In this document: positions 44,208 through 54,854 of the stretch, piece by piece
Layout: each line of letters opens with the position of its first letter
How positions within the stretch are numbered: position 1 is the stretch's first letter
Position numbers and translations under genes: made by a program
Notes under the pieces: generated by a model
Database searches by the model: none
Told to the model about the DNA's origin: nothing
Seen by the model: only the letters and a program-made list of their open reading frames with translations
Assembly: GCA_017933935.1 (NCBI GenBank)
Contig: JADWQK010001380.1
Location: 3,348,001 to 3,412,000, forward strand
Origin: Sesamia nonagrioides
Taxonomy: Eukaryota > Arthropoda > Insecta > Lepidoptera > Noctuidae
Reading direction: 5' to 3'
Length of the DNA: 64,000 nucleotides

Positions 44208-44692
44208 CTTCGTAGAAATTTGAATGTAAACCAGGGTTTGGTAAACGGAGCGATGGGAGTGGTGAAGGCCTTCGAATGGCCTGCTCTTCGGCGCGATCAG
44301 TTGGAACAGGAGAACAGCCAAGCGCTGTTCTCATACAATTTGACGACGCATCCATAAAAGCAGATACTAACGGACTTATCAAAATCGAGCCTTGCCTCAC
44401 TGAATTTGACGGCTTGAGGGGTTCTGGGCAAATTCAGCGTAAAATGCTCGCGCTGATTCTTTCTTGGGGTTGTACTGTACATAAATTACAAGATTGTACT
44501 CTAGATAAAGTTACAGATCTAGGAAAGTCATTGTTTGCTAAAGGACAGGCCTATGTCGCTCTCAGTAGAGTTAAAACCATAGAGGGATTATTTATAAGTG
44601 CCTTGGATCATAATAAATTACTTAAAAATCCACATGACAGTCGATCGTTAGCAGAATTAGATAGATTAAGAAATCTTCCCAGGTCCTCTTAA
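44208..44692 (+). pseudogene. Pif1-like helicase C-terminal fragment of a Helitron
   Basis: NVNQGLVNGAMGVVKAFEWP then, after a one-base shift near 44305, LIQFDDASI, GCTVHKLQDCTLDKVTDLGK, AYVALSRVKTIEGLFISALD, and a stop at 44692. Motif V and VI contexts are intact, unlike 11944-12560, which has a stop before AYVALSRV. The two fragments are from related but clearly distinct elements. Confidence 0.8.
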
Positions 44693-44697
44693 TATAA

Positions 44698-45068
44698 GTT
44701 TTTTTTTTAATAATTATAAACTAGCGCTTGACTGCAATCCCGCCTGATGGTAAGCAGTGACGCAATCCTTGATGCCTGCGCACTAGTTTATTAAGCCTGT
44801 TCACTTAAAAAACTTAGGAATAGCAAGGATGACGGCAGTTGAGCCAGGTGATGCAATGTTAAATCCAAGACCAACACGACCAAACTCCCGACACAACAAC
44901 ATTTGGCGCATCGTACTCGCCACACAACACAACACAAAGTGCTCAGACGATTCCTCCGTACGGCTTCACCAGACATCATGCTGGAACACGACGAATCGCT
45001 TGGCGGCAAGACTTTGTCTGGTGGGTGGTAACTTCTGCCGGCAGCCGATGTTATGGCCTACCACCGTT
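44698..45068 (-). mobile_element. Repeat A with internal deletion
   Basis: Tail with T-run at left; ~50 nt around the GATGCTGCGCCAGAGGG block are missing. Confidence 0.85.
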
Positions 45069-45366
45069 AGAAAAACATCCAATCTATTACGGCCTCATCC
45101 ACTAATTCATGACCCATTCGGTGCCATCGACGCAAATGTGCGTCGCTACTACGAAAAACCGGGAGCTTCATACGGGGAAACCGTTGCTATACGCGCTACG
45201 CTCCAAGCGCTACGAAATAGTAAAATAGGACATCTCTACATATTACTATACGCCGATACATAAGTCAAAAGAGATGTCGTATGTTAACTACCTAGTTTTT
45301 AGTTCGTCAATTTAACTTTTATTACTATTATGCGCCACAAATACACTTTAACACCAAAATAGTACA
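45069..45366 (+). other. Unresolved; open frame tail without family
   Basis: The frame continuing to 45263 (ANVRRYYEKPGASYGETVA) looks coding-like in composition but I cannot place it. It begins immediately after Repeat A. Confidence 0.35.
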
Positions 45367-45789
45367 AATAATAAAAAGTTAAAAAACTAAAACCCAACTA
45401 CGACAAAAAACGACGCTGAAAAAGTATAAAACAAGATTTTCAGAATACTGAACTGAACAAAGTTGCTAATATAGTTGCAAGTAAATGCAGATAAAGGCGT
45501 AGTCACACGTTACATATACCTACCGTAGCACTTTCATAACGTGTGACTGCGGTTTTCCAAACATGAAAATTTATCTCTAAATAGTGAATATTGCATACTT
45601 CAGAATAGTATCGTAAGACATTATTGTCAATTTACAACGAAGGCATCTTGGTAGAGTCTACTGTGTCCATTTACTTGCAACTATATTAGCAACTTTGTTC
45701 AGTTCAGTATTCTGAAAATCTTGTTTTATACTTTTTCAGCGTCGTTTTTGGTCGTAGTTGGGTTTTAGTTTTTTAACTTTTTATTATTA
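45367..45789. mobile_element. Foldback element with ~121-bp arms
   Basis: 45367-45487 and 45668-45789 are inverted copies (one-base indel). The loop carries a second stem, GTCACACGTTA...TAACGTGTGAC. Confidence 0.9.
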
Positions 45790-45895
45790 CCAAACTTTTC
45801 TTGATCTCCAACAGACAGAATAGCAATTGCTAAAATTCGTAATGGTGCGTTACCCAAGTAACTAAATCTAAATATAATCTAAATACTTTGCCTGC

Positions 45896-46410
45896 AAAAA
45901 TAAATACCGCTCGGCCAACGAACGTATTGAAAACGGTGGGACATTTTACAGTAATGAGCCGCTCTCTCGTAGTCCAAAGAGTTAGGGACGGATAAACAAA
46001 CAAGCAAGCAAGCAAACATAGAAGTGAAGCTAATAAAAAGCATTTAAAAATAAATATTGTTTAAAAAACTAAAAAAAAAACATGCTTTTCAAAAATATCA
46101 AACTAAAAAATATAACAATTATAAAAAAAAAGGCGTGAGGCGCTTAATATACAAAAATTATGGCCCAAAGCGCCTCGTGCTTTTTTTAAATTATTTTTTA
46201 TTTTTTTAGTTTGATATTTTTGAAAAGCATGTTTTTTTTAGTTTTATAAACTATATTTATTTTTAAATAAATATAGACTATATTTATTTTCAACGGTGGA
46301 CATTTTACCTACAGTAATGAGCCGCTCACTCGTAGTCCAAAGAGTTAGGGACGGACAAACAAACAAACAAGCAAGCAAACACACAAGTGAAGCTAATAAA
46401 AAGCATGTAA
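45896..46410. mobile_element. Repeat T - palindromic MITE L - repeat T
   Basis: T (CAGTAATGAGCCGCTC ... AAGTGAAGCTAATAAAAAGC) occurs directly repeated at 45896-46045 and 46285-46410, enclosing L at 46056-46246. In this L copy the central loop is flipped relative to 42186 and 53120. Confidence 0.75.
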
Positions 46411-46583
46411 TTAACATCTTTAAATACCACATTTTATTTTACCGTTTACGGCTGAATTTACGAGTAAAGTAGGTACATAATAAGATCTACCTACACTTGA
46501 CCGTTACGACAGTCCAAAACCTGCAAGTGTGATGTAAAATTTTATTACTAGTTAATAATAACAAACTAACTACCGGAAATTAT

Positions 46584-46955
46584 CCATACTAATATTATAA
46601 ATGCGAAAGTAACTCTGTCTGTCTGTCTGTCGGTCTGTCTGTCTGTTACGCTTTCCCGCTTAAACCTCTCAACCGATTTTGATGAAATTTGGCAGAGATA
46701 ATCTTTAGACCCCGAGAAAGAACATAAGCTACCTTTTATCCCGGAAAAATTTGATGTTCCCGAGGGAAATCTAAAAAGCGCGATATAACCGAAATTTACG
46801 CGGGCGAAGCCGCGGGCGGAAAGCACACAATCTTTAGACCCTGGGAAAGGACATAGGCTACCTTTTATCCCGGAAAAATTTGATGTTCCCGAGGGAAATC
46901 TAAAAAGCGCGATATAACCGAAATTTACGCGGGTAAAGCCGTGGGCGGAAAGCTA
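46584..46955 (+). mobile_element. Helitron-like unit with duplicated 3' terminus
   Basis: TCCATACTAATATTATAAAT start, (CTGT)n, then a ~128-nt 3' segment (AATCTTTAGACCC to GGGCGGAAAGC) present twice in tandem (46700-46827, 46828-46955). The last ends GGAAAGCTAGTT. Confidence 0.85.
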
Positions 46956-46959
46956 GTTA

Positions 46960-47060
46960 TCCATAAACGCAACATGACGCCGCGCCGCTGCAAGCGCGGG
47001 TGGGCGGGCGGTGTTGACCATATATTTGTTGGGACATCCAGATAAGATAACCAGCTCATA
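46960..47060 (-). repeat. Repeat P fragment
   Basis: GGTGTTGACCATATATTTGT TGGGACA is the inverted 9655-9700 region. Confidence 0.55.
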
Positions 47061-47099
47061 ACTTAGAGGTTTTTCATGGTATCTTTTTGAAACGTTATA

Positions 47100-47485
47100 C
47101 ATTTTTTTAAATAATTATAAACTAGCGCTTGACTGCAATCCCGCCCCCGATGGTAAGCAGTGATGCAATCGTTGATGATAAAGCGCTCTAATTTAATAAG
47201 AACATTAAAAAAATAATTGTCAATAGGAAATAAGACGGCAGTTGAGCGAGGTGATGCAATGTTTAACCCAGAGGGAGATAGATGTGGAGACCCTCCACAT
47301 CTAACTCAACAATATTTGACGCATCGTACCCGGCACACATTACAACACAACTGCTCAGACCCGTCCTCCGTACGGCTTCACCAGACATCATGCCGGAATA
47401 CGACGAATCGCTTGGCAGCAAGGCTTTGTCTGGTGGGTAGTAACTTCTACCGACAGCCGATGTTATAGCCTACCACCGAGAAACA
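47100..47485 (-). mobile_element. Repeat A, near full length with deletions
   Basis: Tail at left with an extra CCC (CCCGCCCCCGATGG); part of the middle is missing. Confidence 0.8.
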
Positions 47486-47815
47486 TACATACTTACATAG
47501 ATTCTTTGCTTAAAAATACTGGACAGGTTTTCCGGATTTTGCATATACAAAAATAACGTTATATAAGCGTATAGATTACACCCTAAAATAAAACCACTTG
47601 ACAATGATAAAGTATCAGTACTGATACAATCAAGGCTTATCACACCCGATCGACTCCCTCGTCACATTTTTTTCACAGACCAACGGCTTGTAAAATCAAA
47701 TATGGAAACTCATCCTTCATTCTCATTTCGATGGAAACCCCAATATATTTGAATGTCGGGTTGTAGGTGTAGGATATTAACTTTTCCGGAGCATTTTTTT
47801 CTGCATCTATCTTCA
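47486..47815. other. Unresolved stretch
   Basis: Nothing recognised. Confidence 0.5.
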
Positions 47816-47960
47816 TTATCATCATCAACCTATTTTATCCCTTATTTAACCTCTCATACAGAGAAGAATTGAACGTAATTATCACGCTTGCTTAATGCGG
47901 GTTGGCGATTTGAGACTTAAAGTCCAGATTTCCTCAAGATGATTTCCTTCACCTTGTATG
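47816..47960 (-). mobile_element. SINE-B 3' half
   Basis: TTATCATCATCAACC tail, then the GAGAAGAATTGAACGTAATT body. Head missing. Confidence 0.75.
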
Positions 47961-48044
47961 TGTATAGGAAATATTGTAAAACATTTTGCATATATAAAGG
48001 TGGAGATTCTTACCCATTCTTCTTCTTAAGAAAATTCAGAATCA

Positions 48045-48295
48045 AATCCAGTGCCTATTTTTTTAACGCTGTAATAAACATGGTTATACTCCTCGTTTCA
48101 TGCCACTAGACGGATTTGGTTAAAATTTGCCACATAAAACATCTGCGTGCTGTATTTCAATGAAATTCCTAGTTAATTCCGGTTATAAACCATCAGAACA
48201 AACAGGGGATTTATAACCAGAATTAATTTATAAGTTTTTATCCGGATATCACCACGGCATCGAAAAGCTAGTGACCGCGGGGTGGAGCTAGTTTT
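48045..48295 (+). mobile_element. Helitron-like unit with snapback
   Basis: Ends CGCGGGGTGGAGCTAGT. A snapback pair 48173-48189/48210-48226 (17 nt, one mismatch). Confidence 0.55.
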
Positions 48296-48309
48296 ATACA
48301 AACGCTTTG

Positions 48310-48435
48310 AGAATATCAAATTACTGCAATACCAACCCGCCTGCCAAGCGTGGGGATTATGGCAAACCCCCGATTCGGAAAGCCGTGGGGAGACTGTCCA
48401 GCAGTAGACCTCTATAGGATGAGAAGAAGAAGACT
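48310..48435 (+). mobile_element. LINE/SINE 3' tail ending GAGAAGAAGAAG
   Basis: GAATATCAAATTACTGCAAT ... CCAGCAGTAGACCTCTATAG, same family as 34240-34390. Confidence 0.6.
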
Positions 48436-48504
48436 TTGTATTCCTTTCTGTAATTGACTTGTCGAGAGAAAATTAATGGAGGCGTTATGAGAATCTTCGC
48501 AACC

Positions 48505-48830
48505 TTTTTTTTTTATATGGCATCTCGTATTTGACCATTAGAGGCCGTGACTACTTAACCGGACTTTCCTGTGGATGCCTTAAGTAAAATTAAAGCCTCC
48601 AGCCAGGGGCACTTAAAACTAAATTAAAATTTAGGCGAATACGCACTAAGGGCACCCCCTGTGGGGTACGAACCTCGACTTAGGGCGTCGCTAGAGAGGA
48701 TAGCAAGGGACGGCTGGAACGAAAGTATTCTTATTGGTTTGATGACCACGGCGTTTCCTAGTACTAGAAGAGAAAGAAACGCCGAAACAAACTCAGAGGT
48801 CATTGTTGAGGCATTATAAAAATTACTAGC
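48505..48830 (-). mobile_element. SINE-like repeat Q
   Basis: Inverted relative of 4135-4410; B-box-like GAGGTTCGTACCCC on minus. Confidence 0.5.
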
Positions 48831-48981
48831 TCAGCTGCGGCGCGGGCTGGCCTTCATCGGGCAAGGGACGGCGAGGCAAATTAAGCTGTGGGGCGCGTCG
48901 CGAAGGACCTCGACGGCGAGGTTGGTATTTTCGCAACCTACTTGTTAAGACAAATAAGGGGTAAAACATAAATATTTTAAT

Positions 48982-49197
48982 GTAATAATATTATAAATGC
49001 GAAAGTAACTCTGTCTGTCTGTCTGTTACGCTTTCACGTCTAAACCACTGAACTGATTTGATTGAAATTTGATACAAAGATAGAATTGACCTTGCGAAAT
49101 AACATAGGACAGTTTTGATTCAGGACTTTTGAAGAGTACTCTTGCAAGCGCAATAAAATCGAACACCACGCGGGCGAAGCCGCAGGCGGAAAGCTGA
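48982..49197 (+). mobile_element. Non-autonomous Helitron-like unit
   Basis: AATAATATTATAAATGCGAA start, (TCTG)n, CACGCGGGCGAAGCCGCAGG end with a decayed CTAG. Confidence 0.7.
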
Positions 49198-49269
49198 AAG
49201 TGTAAAATAAAGTAAATTTATGGTGGCCATGATTTTAATCACGTCTAAATTATCTATGGAGTATAATAT

Positions 49270-49575
49270 TATTTTTTATAAATTATAAACTGGTGCTTGA
49301 CTGCAATCCCGTCTGATGGTAAGCAGTGATGCAATCGATGTTGAAGCACGCTAGTTTATTAACAGCCTATTCACTCTAGCCTTGAAGACACTTAAATTCT
49401 AGTTCGATGGAACTACCGCCGCTGGCAAATTTTTACAGTCCCTCGATTTACGCGGTATAAAAAAGGAGGCGAAATGCTTCACCCGGATCGTAGTGGTGTC
49501 AACAACGTATGTCGTCCAATGATGGAACGGAGATCATGCAATTCCTACGCACACTCTCCAAAATGTACCATCCGA
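49270..49575 (-). mobile_element. SLEHR LINE 3' end
   Basis: 3' UTR tail at left, then CTCTAGCCTTGAAGACACTT and CGCGGTATAAAAAAGGAGGC coding remnants. Confidence 0.75.
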
Positions 49576-49602
49576 TAGAACCATACCATACCTCGTACCT
49601 CT

Positions 49603-50080
49603 AGTGGGGACTCTAGTGGCGTTTTCTCCATACAAACGTATTCCGCTGTTTTCTTCTTGGATAACGCTTTTAGAGCAATGATTTTTCTTTTCTACAATTT
49701 CACACCTTGATTATACGCGATACTGGATTTAATAAAAGAAATATGATGTTTTAAAATCCCGAAAAATAACCCATTTTTACCGCGATGTTCAGACGATAGT
49801 ACACAACTGTTATAAGTTTCTGACAAAAAAGAAAATAATAGAGACTCATCTTCTAAAATTTGATACAAAAATAATTGAGATCTGTCGTGTTTTGAAAAAG
49901 AAAACAGCGGAATACGAAACATCTTTTGGTCAACGTTTTTGTAGGTAAAATCAGCCTGAGTTGCAACTGTCCCTTTCGCACTTTACGGGGAAAGGTTGAA
50001 AGCGGCGCGACGGCAATATTTTCTTCAAATAACTATTTCTCAAATTCCTCGGCACTAAAGTCCACTCTTAATGGTGAGAT
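49603..50080. mobile_element. MITE S, inverted relative of 55681-56216
   Basis: GGGACTCTAGTGGCG edge; shares (inverted) AAAACAGCGGAATACGAAAC, ACGTTTTTGTAGGTAAAATC. The right TIR is decayed. Confidence 0.65.
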
Positions 50081-50344
50081 TTTACGAATCAATCGGCTGG
50101 TTGACTAAGATACAGTAATTTAGAACCTATGGGGCGCATGGGTAAACATCATGATTAGGAATAACACAAAAAAAACCTCTAGAAAGTAAAAAAAAATAAG
50201 TAGGTATAATATATCTGAATTGTATGTACTCTTATGATCCAAACGCCCTCGCGAGGAGCGGCTTATATCTCCCCTCTGTTTCTGCCGGGAGTTGAAAATA
50301 CAATGAAATTATTCAATGTCAATGTCGTATTGATTTTGTTAAGA

Positions 50345-51090
50345 TCAATCTCCAAAGCCTGGAACACAGGCATAGGGTAACCAGCCTTTCGGTATTCTAT
50401 AGGGTAGATTTTGGAGAATGTGCGCGGGAATTATATGACTTAATTCCGACATCACCGTTCCATCATCATTTGATCATGGAACGGATTGATATTTGACAGC
50501 CTCCGTGGCGTAGCGGTAGCGGACGCGGCCGCTACGCAAGGTGGCGCGGTTTCAATCCCCGCACAATGCAAATACTAATCATATTCATGCATACAATCGC
50601 ATGAATATGAATATTTGCACTGGTCTGGTCGTGCCTCGGAAAGCACGTTAAGCCGTTGGTCCCGGTTGCCATACGAGTGGCAGCCGTTAAAGGGTTGTTG
50701 GAGCCCATAAAAAGTCCAACAATTGGTCAGCTGCAATGCTTCGATGTCGCCTTCCGGTTGTGGAGGTCAGACGGCAGTCGCTTCACGGAAAATGTCGAAG
50801 TTTAGCCATATCAGCAGTTAGACTGGTAAAAGCGGACCTTAGACTCCAAAGCTGAAAGCTTCGGATGCGACTGGGATTAACGCTGAGATGATGATGATCA
50901 CCGTTCCATCATCGGACGCGGCGATCCGGACGAAGCATTTTGCCTCGACTTTTATACCACATACAATGATGACTAGAACAAATTGACTGCGGCGATCTTC
51001 CCGTCAATCTAAGATTACAATTTGAGTGTCTTCAAGGCTAGAGCGAAGAGGCTCATAATAACTAGTGCATTTTGCCATCAACGATAGCAC
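50345..51090 (+). mobile_element. SLEHR LINE 3' end interrupted by SINE-C
   Basis: CTATAGGGTAGATTTTGGAG ... and after the SINE GCGATCCGGACGAAGCATTT to CTAGTGCATTTTGCCATCAA. Fragmentary. Confidence 0.7.
50498..50896 (+). mobile_element. SINE-C with 17-bp target duplication and extra 5' bases
   Basis: Duplication ATCACCGTTCCATCATC at 50451-50467 and 50897-50913. Between the left copy and the SINE head lie ~30 nt including ATGGAACGG, an inverted copy of target bases. Confidence 0.85.
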
Positions 51091-51091
51091 C

Positions 51092-51620
51092 AATTTTTTT
51101 TAGGACGGGAATCCTTTAATAATCTCTCCCGCTCTGGACGGAGCGGGAGGGTGTGTAAAACTTTTACTTACTAAAACCCACCCCTATTCCTTTACTTGCC
51201 TGTGCACCAGGACCACGGTATTTCTTAAGGAGATACATTTTTTAAAACTCACGGCAGACATTGGTCTTCGTGGACCCCGTCACGATGTGCTGACATCTCT
51301 GTAAGGTGCACGTGATAAACAAGACGCTGTGTACTCGAGCCTGGTCACCGCCCGCAAGCCCGCGGCTACGATGACCAGGTGTTCGGTGTTGTCCCTCGAC
51401 CAGAGCATCTCTTTCGGCAACTAGAGGCGTGAGGAAGTTGAGATTTCCGCTCTCTCACACGCTCCGCTTCCTCTTATCACTGCTAAGTAGAAGAAAGTGG
51501 TGACCTGCCATGCACTTTTACTCCGGACTATGGGCAGGACCAGGGCTGGACGTGAGAGATCGCCGCTTATCACCGCCACGAGGACACGTCGGTGCTCCGC
51601 CCAAGCCGAGCTGAACTACT
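51092..51620 (-). mobile_element. R1-clade LINE 3' UTR, inverted
   Basis: TCTCCCGCTCTGGACGGAGC, TTTACTTACTAAAACCCACC, GACCCCGTCACGATGTGCTG. Homologous to 61955-62530. Confidence 0.7.
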
Positions 51621-51621
51621 T

Positions 51622-51740
51622 TCGTCATTATCATCATCATTTCCACCGAAAGAAGTCCACTGCTTGGCATAGGCCTTCCCCAAGAATCTCCACGATGACC
51701 GATCCTTCGTCTCCCGCATCCAACGGCTTCCCAAGAAATA
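51622..51740 (-). mobile_element. RTE LINE 3' fragment
   Basis: CATTATCATCATCATTTCCA tail, then CGAAAGAAGTCCACTGCTTG. The following 51741-52050 is unresolved. Confidence 0.7.
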
Positions 51741-52051
51741 CTTTTGTGATATAAATAGAAACCATACACTTTTAGTCTGTTTCCTCTGCAATGAGAACAA
51801 CCATTAAAATGCCCATAAAGTGCAGTTTGAAAGTGGCGACTTGTTTCAGTTAATAAAAGTGTGGGTTGTCGTAGCAATTCCAATAAAAGTATATTGGTTA
51901 CTGTACCGAGTGTACATCGAAGCTATAAAATGTTTCGTTGAAAGATTGCTATGGAAAAGTATCTAGTGTATTAGTTAGACATAACATAATGTTAGTTTGA
52001 AGGGATATTTTATGGATGCTAAGTATATAGGCGGGATCGATGTCTTTCTGT

Positions 52052-52500
52052 GGTTCATCATCATCAGCCCCTACTCGTCCACTGCTGGACATAGGCCTCC
52101 TTCATGACAGGCCAACAAGCTCGATCCTGAGCAGTTCTTCGGCAGCCACTACCAGCCACCTTTTTGATGTCGTCGCTCCATCTCGCCCAAGGGCGTCCCA
52201 CGCTACGTTTGCCGAGACGCGGTCTCCACTCGAGGACTCGTTTACCCCAACGGTTGTCGTCGGTCCTGTGGCATATGTGACCAGCCCATTGCCACTTCAG
52301 CTTGCTAATCCTCTCAGCTATGTCGGTGGCTCTGGTCCTCTGTCGGATCACCTCATTTCTGATGCGGTCCTTCAGAGAGACGCCCAACATAGCCCGCTCC
52401 ATAGCTCGCTAAGCGACTTTAAACTTATGGACTAGTCTGACCGTTACTGTCCACGTCTCGGCTCCGTAAGTCATGACGGGTAGGACGACGACATCATCCC
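52052..52500 (-). pseudogene. RTE LINE C-terminal fragment, third lineage
   Basis: Minus frame with MERAMLGVSLKDRIRNEVIR, LKWQWAGHICHRTDDNRWGK and VGRPWARWSDDIKKVAG. Post-RT domain only. Tail (ATG)n at the left edge. Confidence 0.82.
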
Positions 52501-52614
52501 GACATCATCATCAGTCATGACGGGTTTTTATGTGTGAAAAATAACTAGTCAAAGTATTTAAATCCGTAACACTTATCAGACATTGGCGCCGATTATGTTG
52601 TTCACAAACTAAAC

Positions 52615-52790
52615 TAATTTTACATGCTTTTTATTAGCTTCACTTGTATGTTTGCTTGCTTGTTTGCTTGCTTGTTTGCTTGCTTGTTTGCTTGCTTGTT
52701 TGTTTGTTTGTCCGTCTCTAACTCTTTGGACTACGAGTGAGCGGCTCATTACTGTAAAATTTCCCACCGTTTTCAATACGTTCCTTCATT
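52615..52790 (-). repeat. Repeat T with (TTGC)n tract
   Basis: TTTGCTTGCTTGTTTGCTTG repeats, then TCCGTCTCTAACTCTTTGG. Inverted relative to 45896. Confidence 0.8.
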
Positions 52791-52799
52791 CATTTTTTT

Positions 52800-53112
52800 T
52801 TTAAAGAATATCAAGAGGAAGTCTGAAAGTGGCAACGGTAGCTGCAAAGTTGTGTGGAAATCGGTTGTCATGGTACGGGCATGTGTTACGGAGAAATGAG
52901 GAGAATGTCGTGAGGAGAGTTTTAATTATGAATGTTGATGGCTATAAGAGTAGGGGAAGACCAAAGAAACGATGGATGGAATGTGTGAAGGATGATATGG
53001 CTAAGAAGGGGGTGACTGCCGAGATGGCTTCTGATAGGGATGTATGGAAGAGAAAGACGTGTTGCGCCGACCCCAAATAAATTGGGATAAGGGCAGGAGA
53101 ATGATAATGATG
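52800..53112 (+). pseudogene. RTE-like LINE C-terminal end, second lineage
   Basis: A 83-residue frame: NRLSWYGHVLRRNEENVVRR, SRGRPKKRWMECVKDDMAKK, KTCCADPK-stop, then GATAAGGGCAGGAGAATGAT. Truncated 5'. Confidence 0.82.
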
Positions 53113-53119
53113 ATCAACT

Positions 53120-53342
53120 TAAAAGTTGAAAATAGATATAGTTTAAAAAACTAAGAAAACATGCTTTTAAAAATATCAAATTAAAAATATATTTAAAAAA
53201 AGCGTGAGGCGCTTTGTGCCATAATTTTTGAATATTAAGCGCCTTACGCTTCTTTAAAAATTGTTTTTAACTTTTTAGTTTGATATTTTTTAAAAGCATG
53301 TTTTTTTTATTTTTTTTATAGGTACTATATCTATTTTTTAAG
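53120..53342. mobile_element. Palindromic MITE L, uninterrupted
   Basis: GAAAATAGATATAGTTTAAA ... centre GCGTGAGGCGC/GCGCCTTACGC ... TACTATATCTATTTTT. Best intact copy of the family. Confidence 0.82.
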
Positions 53343-53572
53343 TTATGCGCATCTTTTGCTTTCCATTTCGTTAAGAAAAGGATAGAAGATAACATTTTAA
53401 TCCTGTCAAATTAAGATACTCCATAGACAGTTTAGACGCGATTATAAACATGGCGACTAAAAATACGCCAGTTTCCGTCAGGAGCGCACTAATTTGACAG
53501 GTCTAAACGGACGTTTTATCTTCTGACCTTTTCTTATAGAAATGGAAAGAAAAAGATGAACATAACATTAGT
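53343..53572. mobile_element. MITE with GTTATG(C/T)(G/T)CATCTTTT ends
   Basis: GTTATGCGCATCTTTTGCTT and complement GTTATGTTCATCTTTTTCTT; similarity extends through CTTTCCATTT and AAGAAAAGG. ~228 bp. Confidence 0.7.
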
Positions 53573-53713
53573 TTAGTTTTTGAAGAACAGAATCGACGCC
53601 ATTGTCTAGATACACTCATATTTGGCATCAAACAGCCTTCAACATGGAGAGGCAAGACAAATTCTCTACAAGATCCCTCTCTGGGACATAATCTATTTCA
53701 CAAATCCGATGCG

Positions 53714-54164
53714 GTTTGATATACATCGGATATCATTGCTTAAAAATAGGGTGTCTTATATGGCTTATTTTATGATAGTGGGATGGCTTACTATGTCATC
53801 ATCATCTCAGCGTTTGTCCCGGTCGCATCCGCGGCTTTCGCGTTGGAGCCCGGGGTCCGCTTTCCTGCAGATTCTCCTCCATTTCGCACGATCTTTAGCA
53901 TCCTGTGGTAAGAGCTTGTTGGCACGCATATCATCTCTTACAACATCAAGCCAGCACTTCTTTGGTCTACCTCGCTTGTTCCGGCCCGGCGGAGGCAAAA
54001 CATTTGTTACCCACGTAACCTGCCGGACCGTACCAGCGCAGGCGACTCTCTTGCAGTTTGTCTGCTATGTTACGGACGTTTTGATGTACATTACATATCA
54101 TTACTTAAACATAGGGTGTCTTATATGGCTTATTTTATGATAGTGGGGTGGCTTACTATGTGAT
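53714..54164. repeat. ~84-bp direct duplication enclosing an RTE fragment
   Basis: 53714-53798 and 54081-54164 share AGGGTGTCTTATATGGCTTA and TTTTATGATAGTGGG. Longer than a normal target duplication and ~10% diverged, so the repeat probably predates the insertion. Confidence 0.75.
53796..54076 (-). mobile_element. RTE LINE C-terminal fragment, fourth lineage
   Basis: Minus frame PPPGRNKRGRPKKCWLDVVR, LPQDAKDRAKWRRICRKADP, then DKR-stop and an ATGATG tail. Same lineage as 57783 and 62823. Confidence 0.82.
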
Positions 54165-54417
54165 AGAGAGTCTTAAGATTTGGCATGATAAATCAACTCG
54201 ACGATGTTCTTGAATCCACTGTGAGACAGTACAGTAACTGATCTTGAAGCGTAAAATTTCACGAAAGTGCATAGTGCAAGCGAGCTTGGTATATTAACGT
54301 ATTCAGTTCTCTTGTAGTCTTGTCTCTTTGCATTTGCTCATACCGATGATTTTTATGCCGAGATCCTCAAAAAGGTAATTTCTTCTCTTCAAGAGCGAGG
54401 TCTAGTTATAACATAAT

Positions 54418-54742
54418 CCATACTATCCATACTAAAATTATAAATGCGAAAGTATCTCTGTCTGTCTGTCTGTCTGTCCGGCTTTCACGCCAAAACTACT
54501 GAACCGATTGTAATGAAATTTGGTACACAGATAGTCTAGAGCCTGAGATAGGACATAGGCTATAAAACATCCCGCTATGACCTACAGGAGCAGAGCAGGA
54601 ACAAAAAATGTTGCGGAAACGGGAGCAAACGCGGATGTACTACATATTGCTCCCATTACTTTAACAGGCGCTTATTTTAAATCAACTGAGCTCATTCGGC
54701 TAGATGGTTACGCGGGTGAAACCGCGGGGGGCACAGCTAGTC
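54418..54742 (+). mobile_element. Helitron-like unit F, full length
   Basis: TCCATACTAAAATTATAAAT start, (TCTG)n, TACGCGGGTGAAACCGCGG, CACAGCTAGTC end. Linear reference for the dimer at 24292. Confidence 0.8.
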
Positions 54743-54854
54743 CTAAATATGTTGATAGATAAATTATAATATGATTGACACAACCTGGTTGTTCTACACT
54801 GTAAAATGAGGTCGAAAACCCCCGAGCTAACCTTACTATTTTCATCTGTTTTAG

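Noticed and set aside
45110..45263. Frame with YYEKPGASYGETVA as a host exon
   Set aside because: No splice context, no family recognised, and it starts inside Repeat A; kept only as unresolved.
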